A stretch of 64,000 nucleotides of DNA from Opisthocomus hoazin (lineage: Eukaryota; Chordata; Aves; Opisthocomiformes; Opisthocomidae). The stretch is from assembly GCF_030867145.1 (NCBI RefSeq), contig NC_134422.1, positions 8,938,531 through 9,002,530 on the forward strand, written 5' to 3'. Under the pieces are notes generated by a model, which ran no database searches, was not told where the DNA came from, and saw nothing but the letters and a program-made list of their open reading frames with translations. Made by a program: the position numbers and the translations under genes. How positions within the stretch are numbered: position 1 is the first letter of the stretch; each line of letters starts with the position of its first letter. Below are positions 1 through 13,813 of this stretch, piece after piece.

Positions 1-124
1 TTACTGCTTGTGTGGTGCCCCAGTATTTCTTATTATCTGACTCCCCACAAACCTAGACCACAATACAGAGCCTGCCTTTTTGTTTCTGTACTGATACCAC
101 TTCTAATCAACAGATCCTTGCTCC

Positions 125-945
125 AGAATCACAGAATCACAGAATGGTAAGGGTTGGAAGGGACCTCTGTGAGTCATCTAGTCAAACCCTCCTGCCAAAG
201 CAGGGTCACCTACAGCAGGCTGCACAGGACCTTGTCCAGGCAGGTCTTGAATATCTCCAGAGAAGGAGAATCCACAACCTCCCTGGGCAGCCTGTTCCAG
301 TGCTCCATCATCCTCAGAGGGAAGAAGCTCTTCCTCATGTTCAGACGGAACTTCCTGGGCTTCAGTTTGTGCCCATTGCCCCTTGTCCTGTCGCTGGGCA
401 CTACTGATAAAGAGCTTGGCCCCATCCTCCTGACACCCACCCTTCAGATATTTGTAAGTATATATTAGGTCCCCTCTCAGCCTTCTCTTCTTCAGGCTGA
501 ACAAACCCAGCTCCCTCAGCCTCTCCTCGTAGCAGAGATGTTCCAGTCCCCTCACCATCCTTGTAGCCTTCTGCTGGACTCTCTCCAGTAGCTCTTCATC
601 TTTCTTGAACTGGGGAGCCCAGAACTGGACAGCGTACTCCAGATGAGGCCTCACTAGGGCAGAGTAGAGGGGAAGGAGAACCTCCCTCGACCTGCTGGCC
701 ACACTCTTCTTGATGCACCCCAGGATCCCATTGGCTTTCTTGGCAGCCAGGGCACACTGCTGGCTCATGGTCAACCTGTCGTCCACCAGGACACCCAGGT
801 CCCTCTCCGCAGAGCTGCTCTCCAGCAGGTCCACCCCAAGCCTGTACTGCTGCATGGGGTTGTTCCTCCCCAGGTGCAAGACCCTGCATTTGCCTTTGTT
901 GAACCTCATCAGGTTCCTCTCTGCCCAGCTTAAACTCCAGCGTCA
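125..945 (-). mobile_element. CR1 LINE, 5'-truncated, minus orientation
   Basis: This is the 3' part of a chicken-repeat-1 (CR1) non-LTR retrotransposon. The 3' end is at the low coordinate, where repeated agaatcac octamers (ATTCTGTG on the element strand) form the usual CR1 tail. Read on the minus strand it encodes the C-terminal part of the ORF2 reverse transcriptase, with family motifs such as [26 protein letters not shown] and [19 protein letters not shown]. Near position 405 an extra base shifts the frame relative to sister copies, so the last 70 or so codons are in another frame. The endonuclease and most of the RT are missing. It is a dead copy inside an NCKAP5 intron. The 5' boundary is approximate. 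Confidence 0.93.
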
Positions 946-3900
946 TCTGCCTTTTTTCTCTTGGTTTCTTTCTGAAATCTAGATATGATGAACACTGGGA
1001 CTGAAAAAGTATGTTTCAAATTAAATTTCTGAGTGTGCCATTCAATGTACATACTCATAGTGCTTAATTATAAGTTATCCAGTTGCATATTCCAAAGCTT
1101 GATGAAGGCAATAGCCGTTTATCTGCTTGTTTAATAAGCTTGCACCAAGCTTCCAGTAAGAGAAGAAAAAATACTGGACACTTCCCTCTGCCAGACAAAA
1201 GACTTGGTTTTATCCACCAGTATGTAAACTACTAAAAATTTGGGGATTTTTACTGGAGTACTAAGTAAACAGCTGTTGAATTCATGTTTCCTCATTCTCG
1301 GGGAATAGAAATAGATGTGAAGGAAACAAGCCTGATTAATGTGGTAAATACATTAAGTCTGACATGCATCATCCTAAAACATGTCCATTAAGCCTGACAT
1401 ATTTGAGCAAACACATTTACATTAAAGAACCCTCAAAACCTGGAGACAGATTAGTTGAGGTCTGTAATGAATTACTGAGATAAATGCAACAAATAAGTGA
1501 CAGGAAAGATGGTGAACAAATTGATCTGCATTACAGCCTGTGCATTCAGTGAAGAGAGGTGATCTGCATCACTGTGGAGAGGCAAAAGGATAATCCAGAA
1601 GTTGCTTAAATGTCAGGCAAATCCTTGGCTGCCTCTAATGCATTTAATGAAGAACAATATTCAACTGATTAAACGTCTTTTGACCGCAAAAGAAATCCTC
1701 TCTTGTCATGAAGTCTCAATGCCTGAGAAAACAACTTATCACTGTCAGTGTTAATTCCTTTCATCAGGCCATTGACAGAAGTTGAGAGGAACCATTTAGC
1801 AATCATCTTATCACTGATATAGCAGTTGAATCATTCATTTACACATGATCAGACAAAGGAAAAATGTTTGTTTTATCTTCCCCATCACCACCCAGAAAAG
1901 CTGTGGAATACCTAGAAGTCCCTGCATGTGATGTTGCTGTCTCTAAAAGCCGTCAAACAAAACCACTTAAACAAAACCGGTTATCACTGAATCCGTTTCC
2001 AACCTGAGTCTTGTTCCTATTTCGAATCTGCATGCTCAAAAATGTTATGTTAAATGATTTGTTATCCCCAAAGCATTTACATTTTAGTGCAATTACCAAG
2101 CACTGTTCTTCCCCTTTTGTACTTCAAAATCTTCATTTGCTGATCCTTCCACACCATTGAAATGACGTATGTCTATGGTTTACTTACTTTTCTGAACCAA
2201 AGTTGCTAAAATGAGGCATCACTGAGGGGAAATCTTGTTTAATAACCAGGAGGCATTGCAAGAACAACTGATGGTCATGTGTGCAGAAACATACCCCTAG
2301 AAGCACGGAGGGGTATGGGGACTTCATCAGCTGAGTTTCAAATATCTTCAAGGATGTTGTTCTAAATCTGTGCATGATCAATGCGCCTTTTCTTTGAGAG
2401 ACTTTACACAACATTTAGCAGTCCTGTGTTCTTAAGCTGCAATATTCATGTTACTGAAGATTTGGTGTGATCATGCTGTTGAGTGGCCTTCCAGGGCGAT
2501 GTGGAGCAGCATTCTGCAATGCCTCATTTACCATCCCAGGACTTGCTCATCAGAAACAGTTCACACTGGTGCATAAAGCTGATTAAACATCCTCTCTTTC
2601 TACTGAGTTGCTCTGCATCTTTTCAGTGGAATTTTATTAGCGCTTGTTTTTTGTATGGGTGAGGTGCACAGGCTACTCTGCAGAGTGGAGAGAGCTGTGA
2701 GAGGAGCAGCATTATGTGGGTTTGGGCCACAAGAAGTGGGATGAATAGTGTCTGCTGTACTGCCTTCTTGACTCTTGTTTGGCATTTGGGTATTTCTGCA
2801 GGGATTAATTTTGAAATCGTGGTCTGAAGGAGCCTATGATAACAGAGTGAAACTTTCTGTGTATTTTTCTAGTTGTTACTTATGTTCCTTGAAGATGATG
2901 GAGAACCACACCGATGTGAATAATAAGAAACTAACATCCATTAGTGTCTTCTAATTTATGTCAGCTTACCTTCTTCACAGTCTGGCAAAGACAAATCTTT
3001 CTTTGTACTTTAAAAGATAGTACATATAGCACTTGTCTAGTTGCCAATTCTGCAGCAGAGCTGCAGCCTTGTGTCTAGCTTGTCTTCCTTCTGTGGAGAG
3101 AATTAATATTTTGGATCAACATTTCCTTATTAGCCACAGTGATTTGCTGTTAACTTCCTTCTTTGCCATTACATTTATTCACCCAGAAATACCAAATTTT
3201 ATCACTAGAACAAGAAGCAGCGTGGCTCTTTATATGTTATATATAGGATACAGTTTAATTATTATTCAAGATACTGAGAATCTGCTGGTCTCATTCAGGC
3301 TTAAAATGTCAATTAAACAGGATGGTCAGGTTCTTCCACTCTGAAGTTCATGCTGCTACGTTGATTTACGCTGCTTTACATTCTGGCCCAAGCTATATTC
3401 GTTTTTATCACTCAGATCAGGACTATGCCTGATTATCATACTTACTACAGGAGAGTACATGCCCGTATTCTCTATAACAGTATGAGTCCTTCTGTTTGAA
3501 ACTTTCCTACTTTACATGTTTTTTTGCTTCTGGCTAGGAGCATCTGTAGATGTGCGTATGGAGCTTCAGTCATGCATTTCCTATTAACTCTAAGTCATAT
3601 ACCTGAAGTACAACTGAGGAAACTGAAAAGCATTTTAAATAAGTACATGTTATTTTAAACATTTGTTTCAACTGTGCTCATATGGACTTTGTCCTCTTTT
3701 TCTACAATGACATCTAGTAGAATTCTTACGAAAAATACGTTTTCACCTGCATTATCAATTACATTTGAGCTATATCGGCATATGCCTTGCCAAATTCTCA
3801 CTCTGAGGATAGGATGCCTACTCCTAATTTTTTTGTTGTCTTTGCCATTTTTAGTTGAGTTTGAGGAAGTTTGATTCATTTCTTCAGTCAGAGACCTAAA

Positions 3901-6263
3901 TTGTTGAGATTTGATTATGCAATTTGCCATCACAGCATATCATAGAAAAACGGCCTCTTCAAAAAACCCCCATTATAATAGAGAAATAATACCTGTACAA
4001 CCAGTGCATTGTTTTTAATACTAGGTGAACTTGAGAATTTCTCAATGTTTGGACAATTCACTGTGAGGAAAAGACAAAGAAATCAACAAATACATTTATA
4101 ATGAATAATTCCCCTACCTACTATCTTTAACATGCAAAGATGCCCAGTATGTTGTTTCAAAATGGTCATTCTAATGGTGTTTTTGAAACCCCATGTAACA
4201 TTGCATACTTTTTTTTTGCATAAAAAAGACTTCCTGAAAAAATCTCTGTTCATTCTTCTGGCTTTAAATCATGATGGTTTCTTACCAACTCCTGCTTCCA
4301 TGCAGTTTGTTTCACAGTGATTCAGCTGTTTTGGAAGAGCTGAACTTGAGTACTGAAATGGAAAGATTGTAGTTCACCTGAAAGTTACTCAAAGCTCTCT
4401 CTGCTCACTCTGTTAATGACTTTTCACTTCATTAATTAAGAAAAAGATTCAGTCTGTTTCAGGTGTGCATGTATATTTGTAAGTGTTTATTAGTAGTACC
4501 CTTAAGTAAAGCCATCTGCAGGGCAGGACTAAAAATAAATTATTTAAAGCTGCAATTAATATTCATGTGGCTTTAATTTCAATCTTTTTTTTGTACTAAT
4601 AAACAAAAAGCAGTGCTGTTACTAAAATAAATGTACTATGTTCTCCTGTGCATTTGCAAAACCCAGAGCTTCCTATGTACTTATGAATTGGTCTGTGTTT
4701 ACCGGAGACAGTGTTTATGCTTAAAGCACTGTCACTAGTCCTATCTGTTGGGAATAGAAAATCAAAGAAAGTGTCTCGATGTGTGTGAAACCAAGCTCCA
4801 ATTTATAAGAGAGTTGCTGAAGAGCGGGTAAATCAATGGTTCCATCCCGTTATCCTTAAATGCTTCAAACGCACCAGTCAGTGAAGAGAAACCCTCAGTG
4901 GAACCGCCAAATACTAGCAGCAAATGCTCCCTTGGGCACTGTGTGCAGCCCATGTATCTGGGATGCTAAGCGTGACCTCTTCTCTTTTGTAACTGCGGTC
5001 TAATGCAGTTGTTCCCAAACTAAAGTTAAACTATCTACCTCTAATAATATTAGCAAAAATAGCAACCTTAATGCTTCTTGCAGGTATTTTGCAGCTTGCT
5101 ATTAATTCCTAAACAGCCTCCAAAAAAGCTAGAGTAAGGGTATTTCTACACAAGCATTATGATGTGCATTCAGGTGATCGCAGGTAGGTTAGATACTGAT
5201 TGCCGAACTTCTAGGTTCTTTATCCTCACGATATCAGTGTGTAATGGGGAGATGTGATTAGCTCTGTGTTTCAATATGAAGAACTGAGTCATAAAGAGAG
5301 GAGGAGATAGGCCTGTGGTTGCATGGAGAAGGCATAGCTGAGGTAGCCCTTAGCTAGCACCTGGCTAAATAATAAACCCTCCTTTCTCGGGCTTTGCTAC
5401 TTATAGGTACAATCTCAGAGAGCTGGAGTATGTCTTTTTGGTTAGAGAACAACAAATGAAGGGAAGCATCCGTCCATGCCTTGAATGAGCAATCCCCAGT
5501 AAGATGTGCCTTAGACGGTGTGCAGTTGTTGGCTCCCAACCTTTACATTTCAGGATTCTAAGGGAAACAGAGGCTATGCTCACTGAAAAAGCCTGGGAAA
5601 AGCCACATTTCTGCATTGCAGCAGACCTGTTATTTACCTTGGATTCACACCTTGCATCAGATATGAGGACTTCTCTTTCTTCTCAGCTATTGCTCATCTG
5701 TGAGGATTTCTTGAAGATAGTTTCAAATCTGTAAGAGTGATTGGCAGATGCAGAGGTAAAACCAAAGAGGGACACATAGCCAAAAAAAAAGAGGAATAGC
5801 TCTCCAAAGTATGTCTAAGCTGGCCTCATTGACAGCCAGGCTGCAGCCGGACTGCATTTAATTACTTCTGACACAGAGCTTGAAGTTGTTCTTCACATGA
5901 ATTATAAATCTCAATATTTCTTCTCTAGTAGGACTAAAATTGTATCTATTTCTAATATTTTATCTCCTGACAACAGTGAGTAGAGTTTTTAGAAAGAAAG
6001 TGTAACAGCATGATAGAGGAAGATCATTCCAGACACCATTAGTTGTGGGACTTCCCCAACTGGAAGCTGCACATAGACTTTTGTATTTAATAGACACTGA
6101 GAGATGTGGAGTGGAAAATTCCAAGAATTACCCAAGTTCTTTTTCAAACTCATTTTAAGTTTTGTTCTCTGTAACAACCCTGTTCCGAGTAGCTTGCCAT
6201 CCTTCTTTCCAAGCATTCAAGGAAGGATTCTAAATGCCTGGAGGGGGATGGGAAGCACTTGTT

Positions 6264-6290
6264 AAAAAAAAAAAACAAAAAACAAAAAAA
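6264..6290. repeat. A-rich simple tract
   Basis: Runs of A broken by single C residues, ending in CCCC. It has no recognisable retroposon body next to it, so it is treated as a simple low-complexity tract inside the intron. Confidence 0.8.
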
Positions 6291-9200
6291 CCCCACTATA
6301 GATAACTGCCAAATTGGAGCACAAGATTATTAGTACTAACTAATAATTAAAACTAATCTTTTGACTTACCAATATAATTGTATTTTGAGGTGGGATTGGA
6401 GACAGCAATTATCTGTTTCAACTCAGAACATACATTTCAAAGATGGGATTGTGGTCATGAAAAACTGTGAAGACAACTGTCAAACTATTGTACAAATGAC
6501 ATATTGAAGTTGGTGGGTTTTGCAAGAAAAATCTTGACTGGGAAGAAGCAATAGAAATAAGTCAGTAACGTGCATTTATTGTGTTTGTTATTGTTATCAT
6601 AAATAAGCATAAATTGTAATTCCAGATTCAAGCAACCGTGAATGAAGTTCACTTGTAGATTCATCATTTGAAAATACACTGCGCAGTCCTCCTACTTACC
6701 CTTCCTTGGTATACATTAGGAGGAATGCCACTTCACCAGTGCAGTACCCATGGGAGTATCAGGGCTGTGAAAACTTGTGTCATTTCTAGTTTTACCTAGG
6801 GTAGCCTTCAGGGTTTTTTAGTTTTGCATACTTGTTATAGTTCAGATCTAGATAGAAAACAATAATGCGTTCATCTTTGACTAATTGGATCAAATTATGG
6901 TATAAACCCAGAAGGAATATCTACTTAAAATTGACATTGATTTGGCAGAAATACTTTCTCTTTTTTTGTGGTTGCTTTAGCATTGCAGATGAAGAGAAGG
7001 ATGTGCAAATAGAGATCTGTTTTGCCATCTGTAGTTTAAGTTCTTCCTGCCAATGCCACATGTAGCTTAAAGATGTTTATTAACTGATAAAGCAATTTTG
7101 CAGACACCTCTTTACATTTGGAATATTATTCTGAAAAAAATTGAAAAAGTATTAATTAATAATTTGGCATGTTTCAAAATACTAGAAAAATTATACTCCC
7201 TTTGTGTGTCAGAAAAAAACATTTACATGTTCTCTGGTTCCTTGTGTCAGCTTAATAGGAAGTCTTGAACTTCATAGTGCCAAGACAGGTAATTTGCTAA
7301 AAGTTTTGTGTTCTGTAACTGATGGGAATTATGCCCTTTCATTTTTAGTGTCCAAGATACTCCTTGAAGAAAGCCCATTCAGTGTTACATAGCTCTCAAA
7401 ACCTTCTTTCAAGGCTTAAGTGAGTCTGTACTTCTGAAAACAGCTTGCTGGAAATTTCCCAGTGAAACTGTTCTTGATACAGAGCTATTTTTGACTATTT
7501 TTTTCCTGCAAATGTCTGCTTTCTGTGGAAAATTCTGGTGGTTACTCAAAGGTTTTAGCTGAAATTTGTGTCAATCATGTGCAGTTTTGTAGGCCGAAAC
7601 TTGATAATTTATGTGAGGAAGATCTCAAACCAGCTGTAGTGGTGAGCGCAGGGGAGAATTCCACATTTTTCATGAAGATGGATGCAAAAGAAAATATGTC
7701 TCTGTGCTACTAGCATTATACATAGAAAGCCTGATGCAACTAGAACTACCTGTGGTCTTTTTGACCTAAAAAACAGTTGTCCTCTTTGTTGCTGTTTATT
7801 TTTAATGTTAATATAGATTGGCCATCAAAGTTAAGTAGCATACACATTTCTGTAGCTTTGTCACCTCCAAATAGAAACTGTTAGGTGGTGTCAGTCATCT
7901 GAAGTAGAGATAATGTCTGTTTACAGTAATTTCGTCTGGTATCCATCGCTATGTTTCATTAGTAGCATCATGGCTCTACCTGTTGGGGAATGGCTGAGGT
8001 TATTGAACAGCTTCTGGAAATCACGACCCCCTCAAGCAGCACTGAGGGGCAGCTGCCTTCTGGCAGTCGTGGCACAACTTGGTAGAGAGGCAAAATTGTA
8101 CTGATAGCACGTTGGGGCGTGTAATTATTTCCTCTCAGGACCTGTGAGACCTTCCCTGTATGCCCACATCTGGCAATGTCTCCTCTTACTGTTAAAGTGA
8201 GTGGATTGCCTGACGGTTTTCAATGATATTATGTATGCACATAAGACAATATATCTGCTTAATAGATTTACTGATTGACACTTCATTATTTTAGCTCTGT
8301 GGGTGAAACTTTGGATCTTGTGGTTTCCATACAGATTTTTATGCACGATTTAAGCATCATAATAAAACTCACATATTGTTTTAACTAGATGATCAAAATA
8401 ATCGTGGGTGAATAGACTTCTTAAAAGTGTAACAGTCGCTATGTAGAGGAAGACTGGTATGTGATTCAAGGATAGAGTAAGCATCTGTGAAACTCTTTTT
8501 AAGATACAGCATAAAAAGACTTTAGTAGAATGTGAATCTTTACTTTAGTTGAGGAATATTTTGAAACACTCTCCAGTTACTCAGCTAAAGGTTTTTTACA
8601 ATAAGATGTGGCATTATATCCCCCTTAGTAAAAGTATCTTTTCACATTATTGAAGAAACGTGTATCAGAAGCTGTGTTCAAAAGCTATGTCATCACCTTA
8701 TGTCTTACGTTGTATGAAATTCATGAAATCTCTTGGATATATGCTAGGACTCAACATCGCTTTACAGAAGTTCAACATTAGAATGACTAACATGTACCTA
8801 ATCTAAAAGTGGGACAGATTCTGCTCTGTTGCTGGTTTTGAGTAATACCCTATTTTGCAGCCTTCGGTGTAGAACTTAGCCTGAGGGAGGCTGGACCCAC
8901 GTTTCTTCTGTTGTGCTGGAAGGAATTCCCTTCATAGTAGCTGTTCTATGTTTTGTTTTATTTTTTCCCCCAAAAAGATGCGCTGTAGGAAAAGAGGAAC
9001 AGAGAAGGGTGCCATGTAACAACATAAAACAGTGTGGTACCAGCTGAGACTGAGAGCTCGTCTCGCTCTCAGAGTGACCGATAGCAGAGCTGCTGAAGGA
9101 ACAGCAACAGCAAGGTCAGCAGTCAGCTCCCCTGGGTATTCTCTCCCAGTCTCCAATGATTTGTACCAAGGGTGGTTTCTGAGTTAGAGGTCATGTGTTT

Positions 9201-9780
9201 CTGGTATCTTTGTGGCAAATGTTTCAGAAGAAATAAAAACTTGAAAAATAATTAGGTTTAATGATCTATTGCTGGTATTTAAGATCGATTTTCCAATGAT
9301 CTATGCTCAGGAGAAAGCCCTAAAAGACTTTAATGAATTCTAGGTTGTCAGATCTTGTCAGTGGGCTATGTTAACTTCTAATTCTGTAATTTTTGCATTT
9401 CAGGGAAAGAGGTAAAAATCCCACAGAAGGAGCTGCTATTGGAATTTTCCTCTGTGATTTTTTTTTAGAATTCCTGATACCTACCAGCCTGAGTGTATGT
9501 CCCTTTACTGTTCTCCTCCAGTCCATGCCCTCAAAATGGTGTACAATTTTCAAAGATAATTTTTATTCCATCTAATTTGGGTGCAGACTCCATGTTGAAG
9601 AGGTCTTGATGGCCTACTGATACCAGAAGACTCTGGCAAAACAGCAGTGACGTTGGAATATGCCAAAGCCTGTCCAGCTGTACGAATTACCATAGTGTCC
9701 AGCTGATGTAGGAAATGAACTGCATGATCATCTTGCCTGTGAAAATACTAAACCTGAAAATTATTTAGGAGTAGGGTATT

Positions 9781-9802
9781 CAGCAAACTTTCAGCAAACT
9801 TT
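9781..9802. repeat. 11-bp tandem duplication
   Basis: Two perfect adjacent copies of cagcaaacttt. It looks like a replication-slippage duplication in intronic DNA and no function is suggested. Confidence 0.85.
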
Positions 9803-12800
9803 CTGTTCAGTATAAGCTCCTTTTGCTTGGTAGCTGAGAAGCTTCTCAACATTAAAGATCCTCCTCAGATTGGCCACAAAGCTTTTACAACACCCTGTCA
9901 TCAAAAGATTCCCATGCAGTCAGGAGCTACTTGACTTCCAAGAAATTTCTCTAAATCCTTCCTTACTTACGTTTTCAGTTTTGAGAAATGTTCCACTACA
10001 GTAGGAATTGCAGGGTCTTTGTTTTCTGCCCAGACTCAAGTTCACATGATGGGACAGAGGGAAGGGGCAATTTCAATATTTCAGGCTTTTAATTCTATTC
10101 TGATTGTTTGGTGAAATGGCAGATGGTGAATCTATCTGTGTCCACTGTGAAAACTGACATCATTGTGTGAGCTTCTTTCTTCCCTAGCAGGGCAAGAGGC
10201 AAAACAAAACAGAATCAGGCAAGGAATGTGGCTTGTATGTCAGGAAAAATTCACAGGCAAAAGCAATTAAGCTCCTATAGAACTCTTGTCAGACTTTAAT
10301 GTTTTGCAGAATCATTTTTCATCTATTGAGTAGTACTGTCACAGCATCAGAGATTTAACTTTTACATATTTTCATTATGTAGTCTTGTGCAGCTCTTGCT
10401 GATAACAGTCGTTTGAAGTGTCAGTGCAACTGATGAAATCAGATGGGCCATGAACGGTTCAGTCTGAAAGCTGTCACTGAGATGTATAACGTATGTTTTG
10501 ATTTTGCAGTTGCTTCATAAAAGTTTAAAAGCAGTGCAAAATAATGTATATTCATTCAGTAATACAAATTTTTCAGAGATACTTTGTATAATATAGCTTT
10601 AGGGGTGAATTAGTTACTTCTATTAGTGAAAAATTAACATCCATGAAGAATTTTGTGGTGTACTCTTGTGGATTTAGGTCTAGGTTTCTGAGGATTGCTC
10701 AACATAGTTGAGTCACAGGATTTCTCAAAAATCTGTCTATAAGTGTTACAATGGGAGCTGCTGAGCTTTGAGCACTTTGAAAACCAGACCTTTTTATGGT
10801 GGTTCAGAATTAAAAATTAGTGAGCTGCTTTAAAAAAGTTTTCCGCATTGTGTATTTCCTTTATCATGGATAAAGTCTCTATGAAGAAAGACTATAAGAG
10901 ATTAAAATTACTTTTCCTTTTAATTAACTGTGACACTTCTGGTTTGCTCCTCCATCACTCTCCCAATTATTTTGGGAATAGCAGGAAATGGTATTTTCTT
11001 GGAAGTATGGCCCTCGGTATTCATTTCTCTTGATTTTAAGCCGTTGCGTTCGTGGTCCATTCCTAGACATACACAGGGTAACAGTGAGCAAGACAAGTCC
11101 TTCTGTCAGTTTAAGAAACATGACCTTAGAATCTAAAATAGTGTTCATCTTCCAGTTTGCCTTGAGCAAAGGACTTAGCTTTGCTGTTTGGTGTATGTTT
11201 TGAGTCTATTTAATTTTTCTGTAATAATTAGGAGGGACTGACTTTAGTTTCTTACAGAGTCCTCAAAAAGGAAACTATGCTGCAAAATCATTCAAAGTCC
11301 CTGTGGAAGTGGGTTACAAAATAAGGTTCAACATTAACTGTGCAGACAGTAGAGGGGAGACTTCAAATTTGTGTTTTCAGGATGTTCTTTGTGGTGCTTC
11401 CAGCTTGCTCTGTGTCTCTGCTGAAGAGCTCTGCCACTCCAGCATAACCAGTGTTGCACAAATGTCTTTCTTCTGGTCAAGAGGAAACTAATGGAAGTCC
11501 TTTCTTTGCTCTGTATTTTCCTTTATTTCCTAACTCTGTCACTGATAGTCAGTAGTTGAAGTATTGCCTGTCCATGAAGTAACACACTGTTTAAGCTTGA
11601 TTATCTACTAAGCAAATGGGCAAGGGCAGATACCTAGCAATTTAACTGACTTTTCTGCATGCTGTTGTGTCCTGAGAGGAACAGTTCACCCACTTCTACC
11701 GAAAATAAAACAAAAAATATCTCAGGAGAAAGGTAACTAGAGCAAGAGGGTTCAGTGGCTGGGATGCTTCCCTTTGATGCAGCAGAACCAAATATAATTC
11801 TCTTCTTTTTCACATTTCCTGGATAACCTTCAGCAACTTCTAAAATCATTGTGGCACATTAGCTCGAAAATGGGATGGAAAACATAGTCGCCAGCTAGCT
11901 GTGTCTTCCACACCTTATCTGCTTTTATCTATAGAAAGAGTTAATGGGGATGCAGTAAGCAAGAGAGAAATCAGAGTCACTTGTTGCCCTTTTAAAAGAT
12001 AGTGCATAGTTCGTTTTGCTGTTGCAGCTCAGCTGGGCTCTGTGAGGTTAATGTGCTCGATATGGCTTTCAGTCTTCCTTTGATCCTGAGTGACAAGGAT
12101 AAGGTAACAAGGACCATACAAGTATGGACTGCTCCTCTTTTGACAAGCACCAGGAAACATAAATAGATATTTAATTTATTTGTATGTAATTTCTTGCTTT
12201 CAATCAAATAAGGCCCATTGAGATTAATATATTAACAGAAAATGACCATGTTAATGTTCTTATTTGAAAAAAAAATGGGCAAAGCCCATAGAATAGAAGT
12301 ATTCCTGAATTTCTGAGAGTATTAGAAACACTGCAGAGGAAAAAATAATGAAAATGACTTGACAGAGAACTGCTAACTGCAACAGACTTACATAACAAAT
12401 GGGCATATCATAAAAAAAAATCAATACTCAGGAACACAGAAAATAGAGATGGAAAAGATATATTGGGTCATATTCTGCATCTTCTGGTAGAGTGCAGTTG
12501 TTCACTGCAGTATATCTTTTATCCAGTGCAGCCTTAAATTGTTCAAAGCAAAGGAAATTCCTCTGCTTCCTTTGGGAGTGTCTGCCACAGGCTGAAGATC
12601 TCACTGTCAAGGGATGTTTCCAGACGTTTAACCTAAATTATGCTCATTTTCCAACCATTAGCGCTGCCGTTCCCTCCGTGGTGTTTATAACTCTCAGAAG
12701 GACCTTGCCACCATAGTGCCTTCGACATTGTTCATTATACAAGCAAAAGGCAAGTCTCTGGGAATCGATAGAAAATGCCAGGGCAGGCTGGTGCTGTTAC

Positions 12801-13498
12801 ATCCTAGCTGCTAAAACAGCAACATGCACATATCACCACTTGCATCTTTCTCCGTTCCACGGTTAGCAGAGCACCTTTCCAGCAGGGTGAATTAGCTGGA
12901 GGGCTGTGTGCGACCATACTGCTTCCAAACCGAGTACTTAAGGTGTCGCTGTCTGGCATTGTGGTGCAAAGCGTAAGCTTACCCAAAACGGGATGTGCAG
13001 AATAAATGGTACATTTTGATTAACACCTTCTTGCAAAAGAAACAATGAAGAAAGTAGAGGCCAAGCTTTTGCGGAGTGTGGGTTTATGCAGGAAGAAATA
13101 TGTTATGCTACTCAATCCCTCACAGTGGTACTCCCCAGATTTTCTGTGGGCCTTCAAACTAAATAATTTAAAACTTCCATCTGTAATCACTTTCTAGGAC
13201 ATGCCCTTCTTACGCATTATCGCATCGCAACTATGAAGCAGGCCAATTTCCATGTTGTGGCATCTGTTAGTTAGTTTAATTGCACCTCAAAATGGTGTTT
13301 CACTGTATGCAGTTAGATAGATGTATTGTGTCAAAAGCATACAAATGACAGGCATACTCACAAAGTGAAAAATGTTTTTCTTTCCTCGAAACCTTCCCTT
13401 GGAGATGCCTTTTTTTCCCGTAGACCCTTTCAGTGTCTTTAAATACCAGCGATGCCGTTAGCTCCACCCCGTCACACAATTTTCCTGTATCTTATTAG

Positions 13499-13813
13499 AG
13501 TCTTGCTGCCAGATGAGGACACTGGACAGCGGGATTGGAACCTTCCCCCTCCCCGACTCAGGGAGCCGATCTACAGGGCGACATGTTTCTAAGCAAGAAT
13601 CAACCTTGGAAACAGAAGTCCTTGCACCGTCTGAGCAAGTTCTTCTTTCAGCTCCTTCAGTAAAAGCCAAAACTCTTGAGCGAGAAGTGCCTTCAACAGC
13701 TAAGAGCCAGGAGTCTGTGGAAAGCATAATTAGTCACTCAACATCTGATCCAGCCATGACTGCCAAAGGTATACGACCTTTTCAAAGTCGCCTTCCAAAA
13801 CCAGCTTCCTCAG
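13499..13813 (+). CDS. NCKAP5: NCKAP5 internal coding exon (TLDSGIGTF exon)
   Basis: First NCKAP5 exon in the window. It encodes the family signature MRTLDSGIGTFPLPDSG followed by a Ser/Thr-rich linker and ends at a CAG|GTAAAA donor, leaving one base of a split codon (phase 1). NCKAP5 is a large, mostly disordered protein first named as a partner of Nck adaptors; its paralogue NCKAP5L (Cep169) binds microtubules and EB1. Near the exon end the peptide SRLPKP resembles an SxIP/SxLP EB-binding motif. The acceptor is ambiguous: TTATTAG at 13497-13498, or CTGCCAG at 13511-13512, which would start the exon at the ATG codon 13513. I chose the first AG after the pyrimidine tract. The gene assignment rests on recognised motifs; the exact 5' edge is uncertain. 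Confidence 0.9.

Larger units (their letters stand above)
946..13498. other. NCKAP5 intron, no exon recognised
   Basis: AT-rich sequence upstream of the first NCKAP5 exon in the window. Because that exon encodes a late part of the protein, this stretch is most simply an intron of the gene on the + strand. No open frame here looks like an NCKAP5 exon. The large central coding exon expected in this family (several kb) is not present and must lie further 5'. Small features seen are an A-rich tract at 6264-6290 and a short tandem duplication at 9781-9802. A small exon could be missed by eye. Confidence 0.6.
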
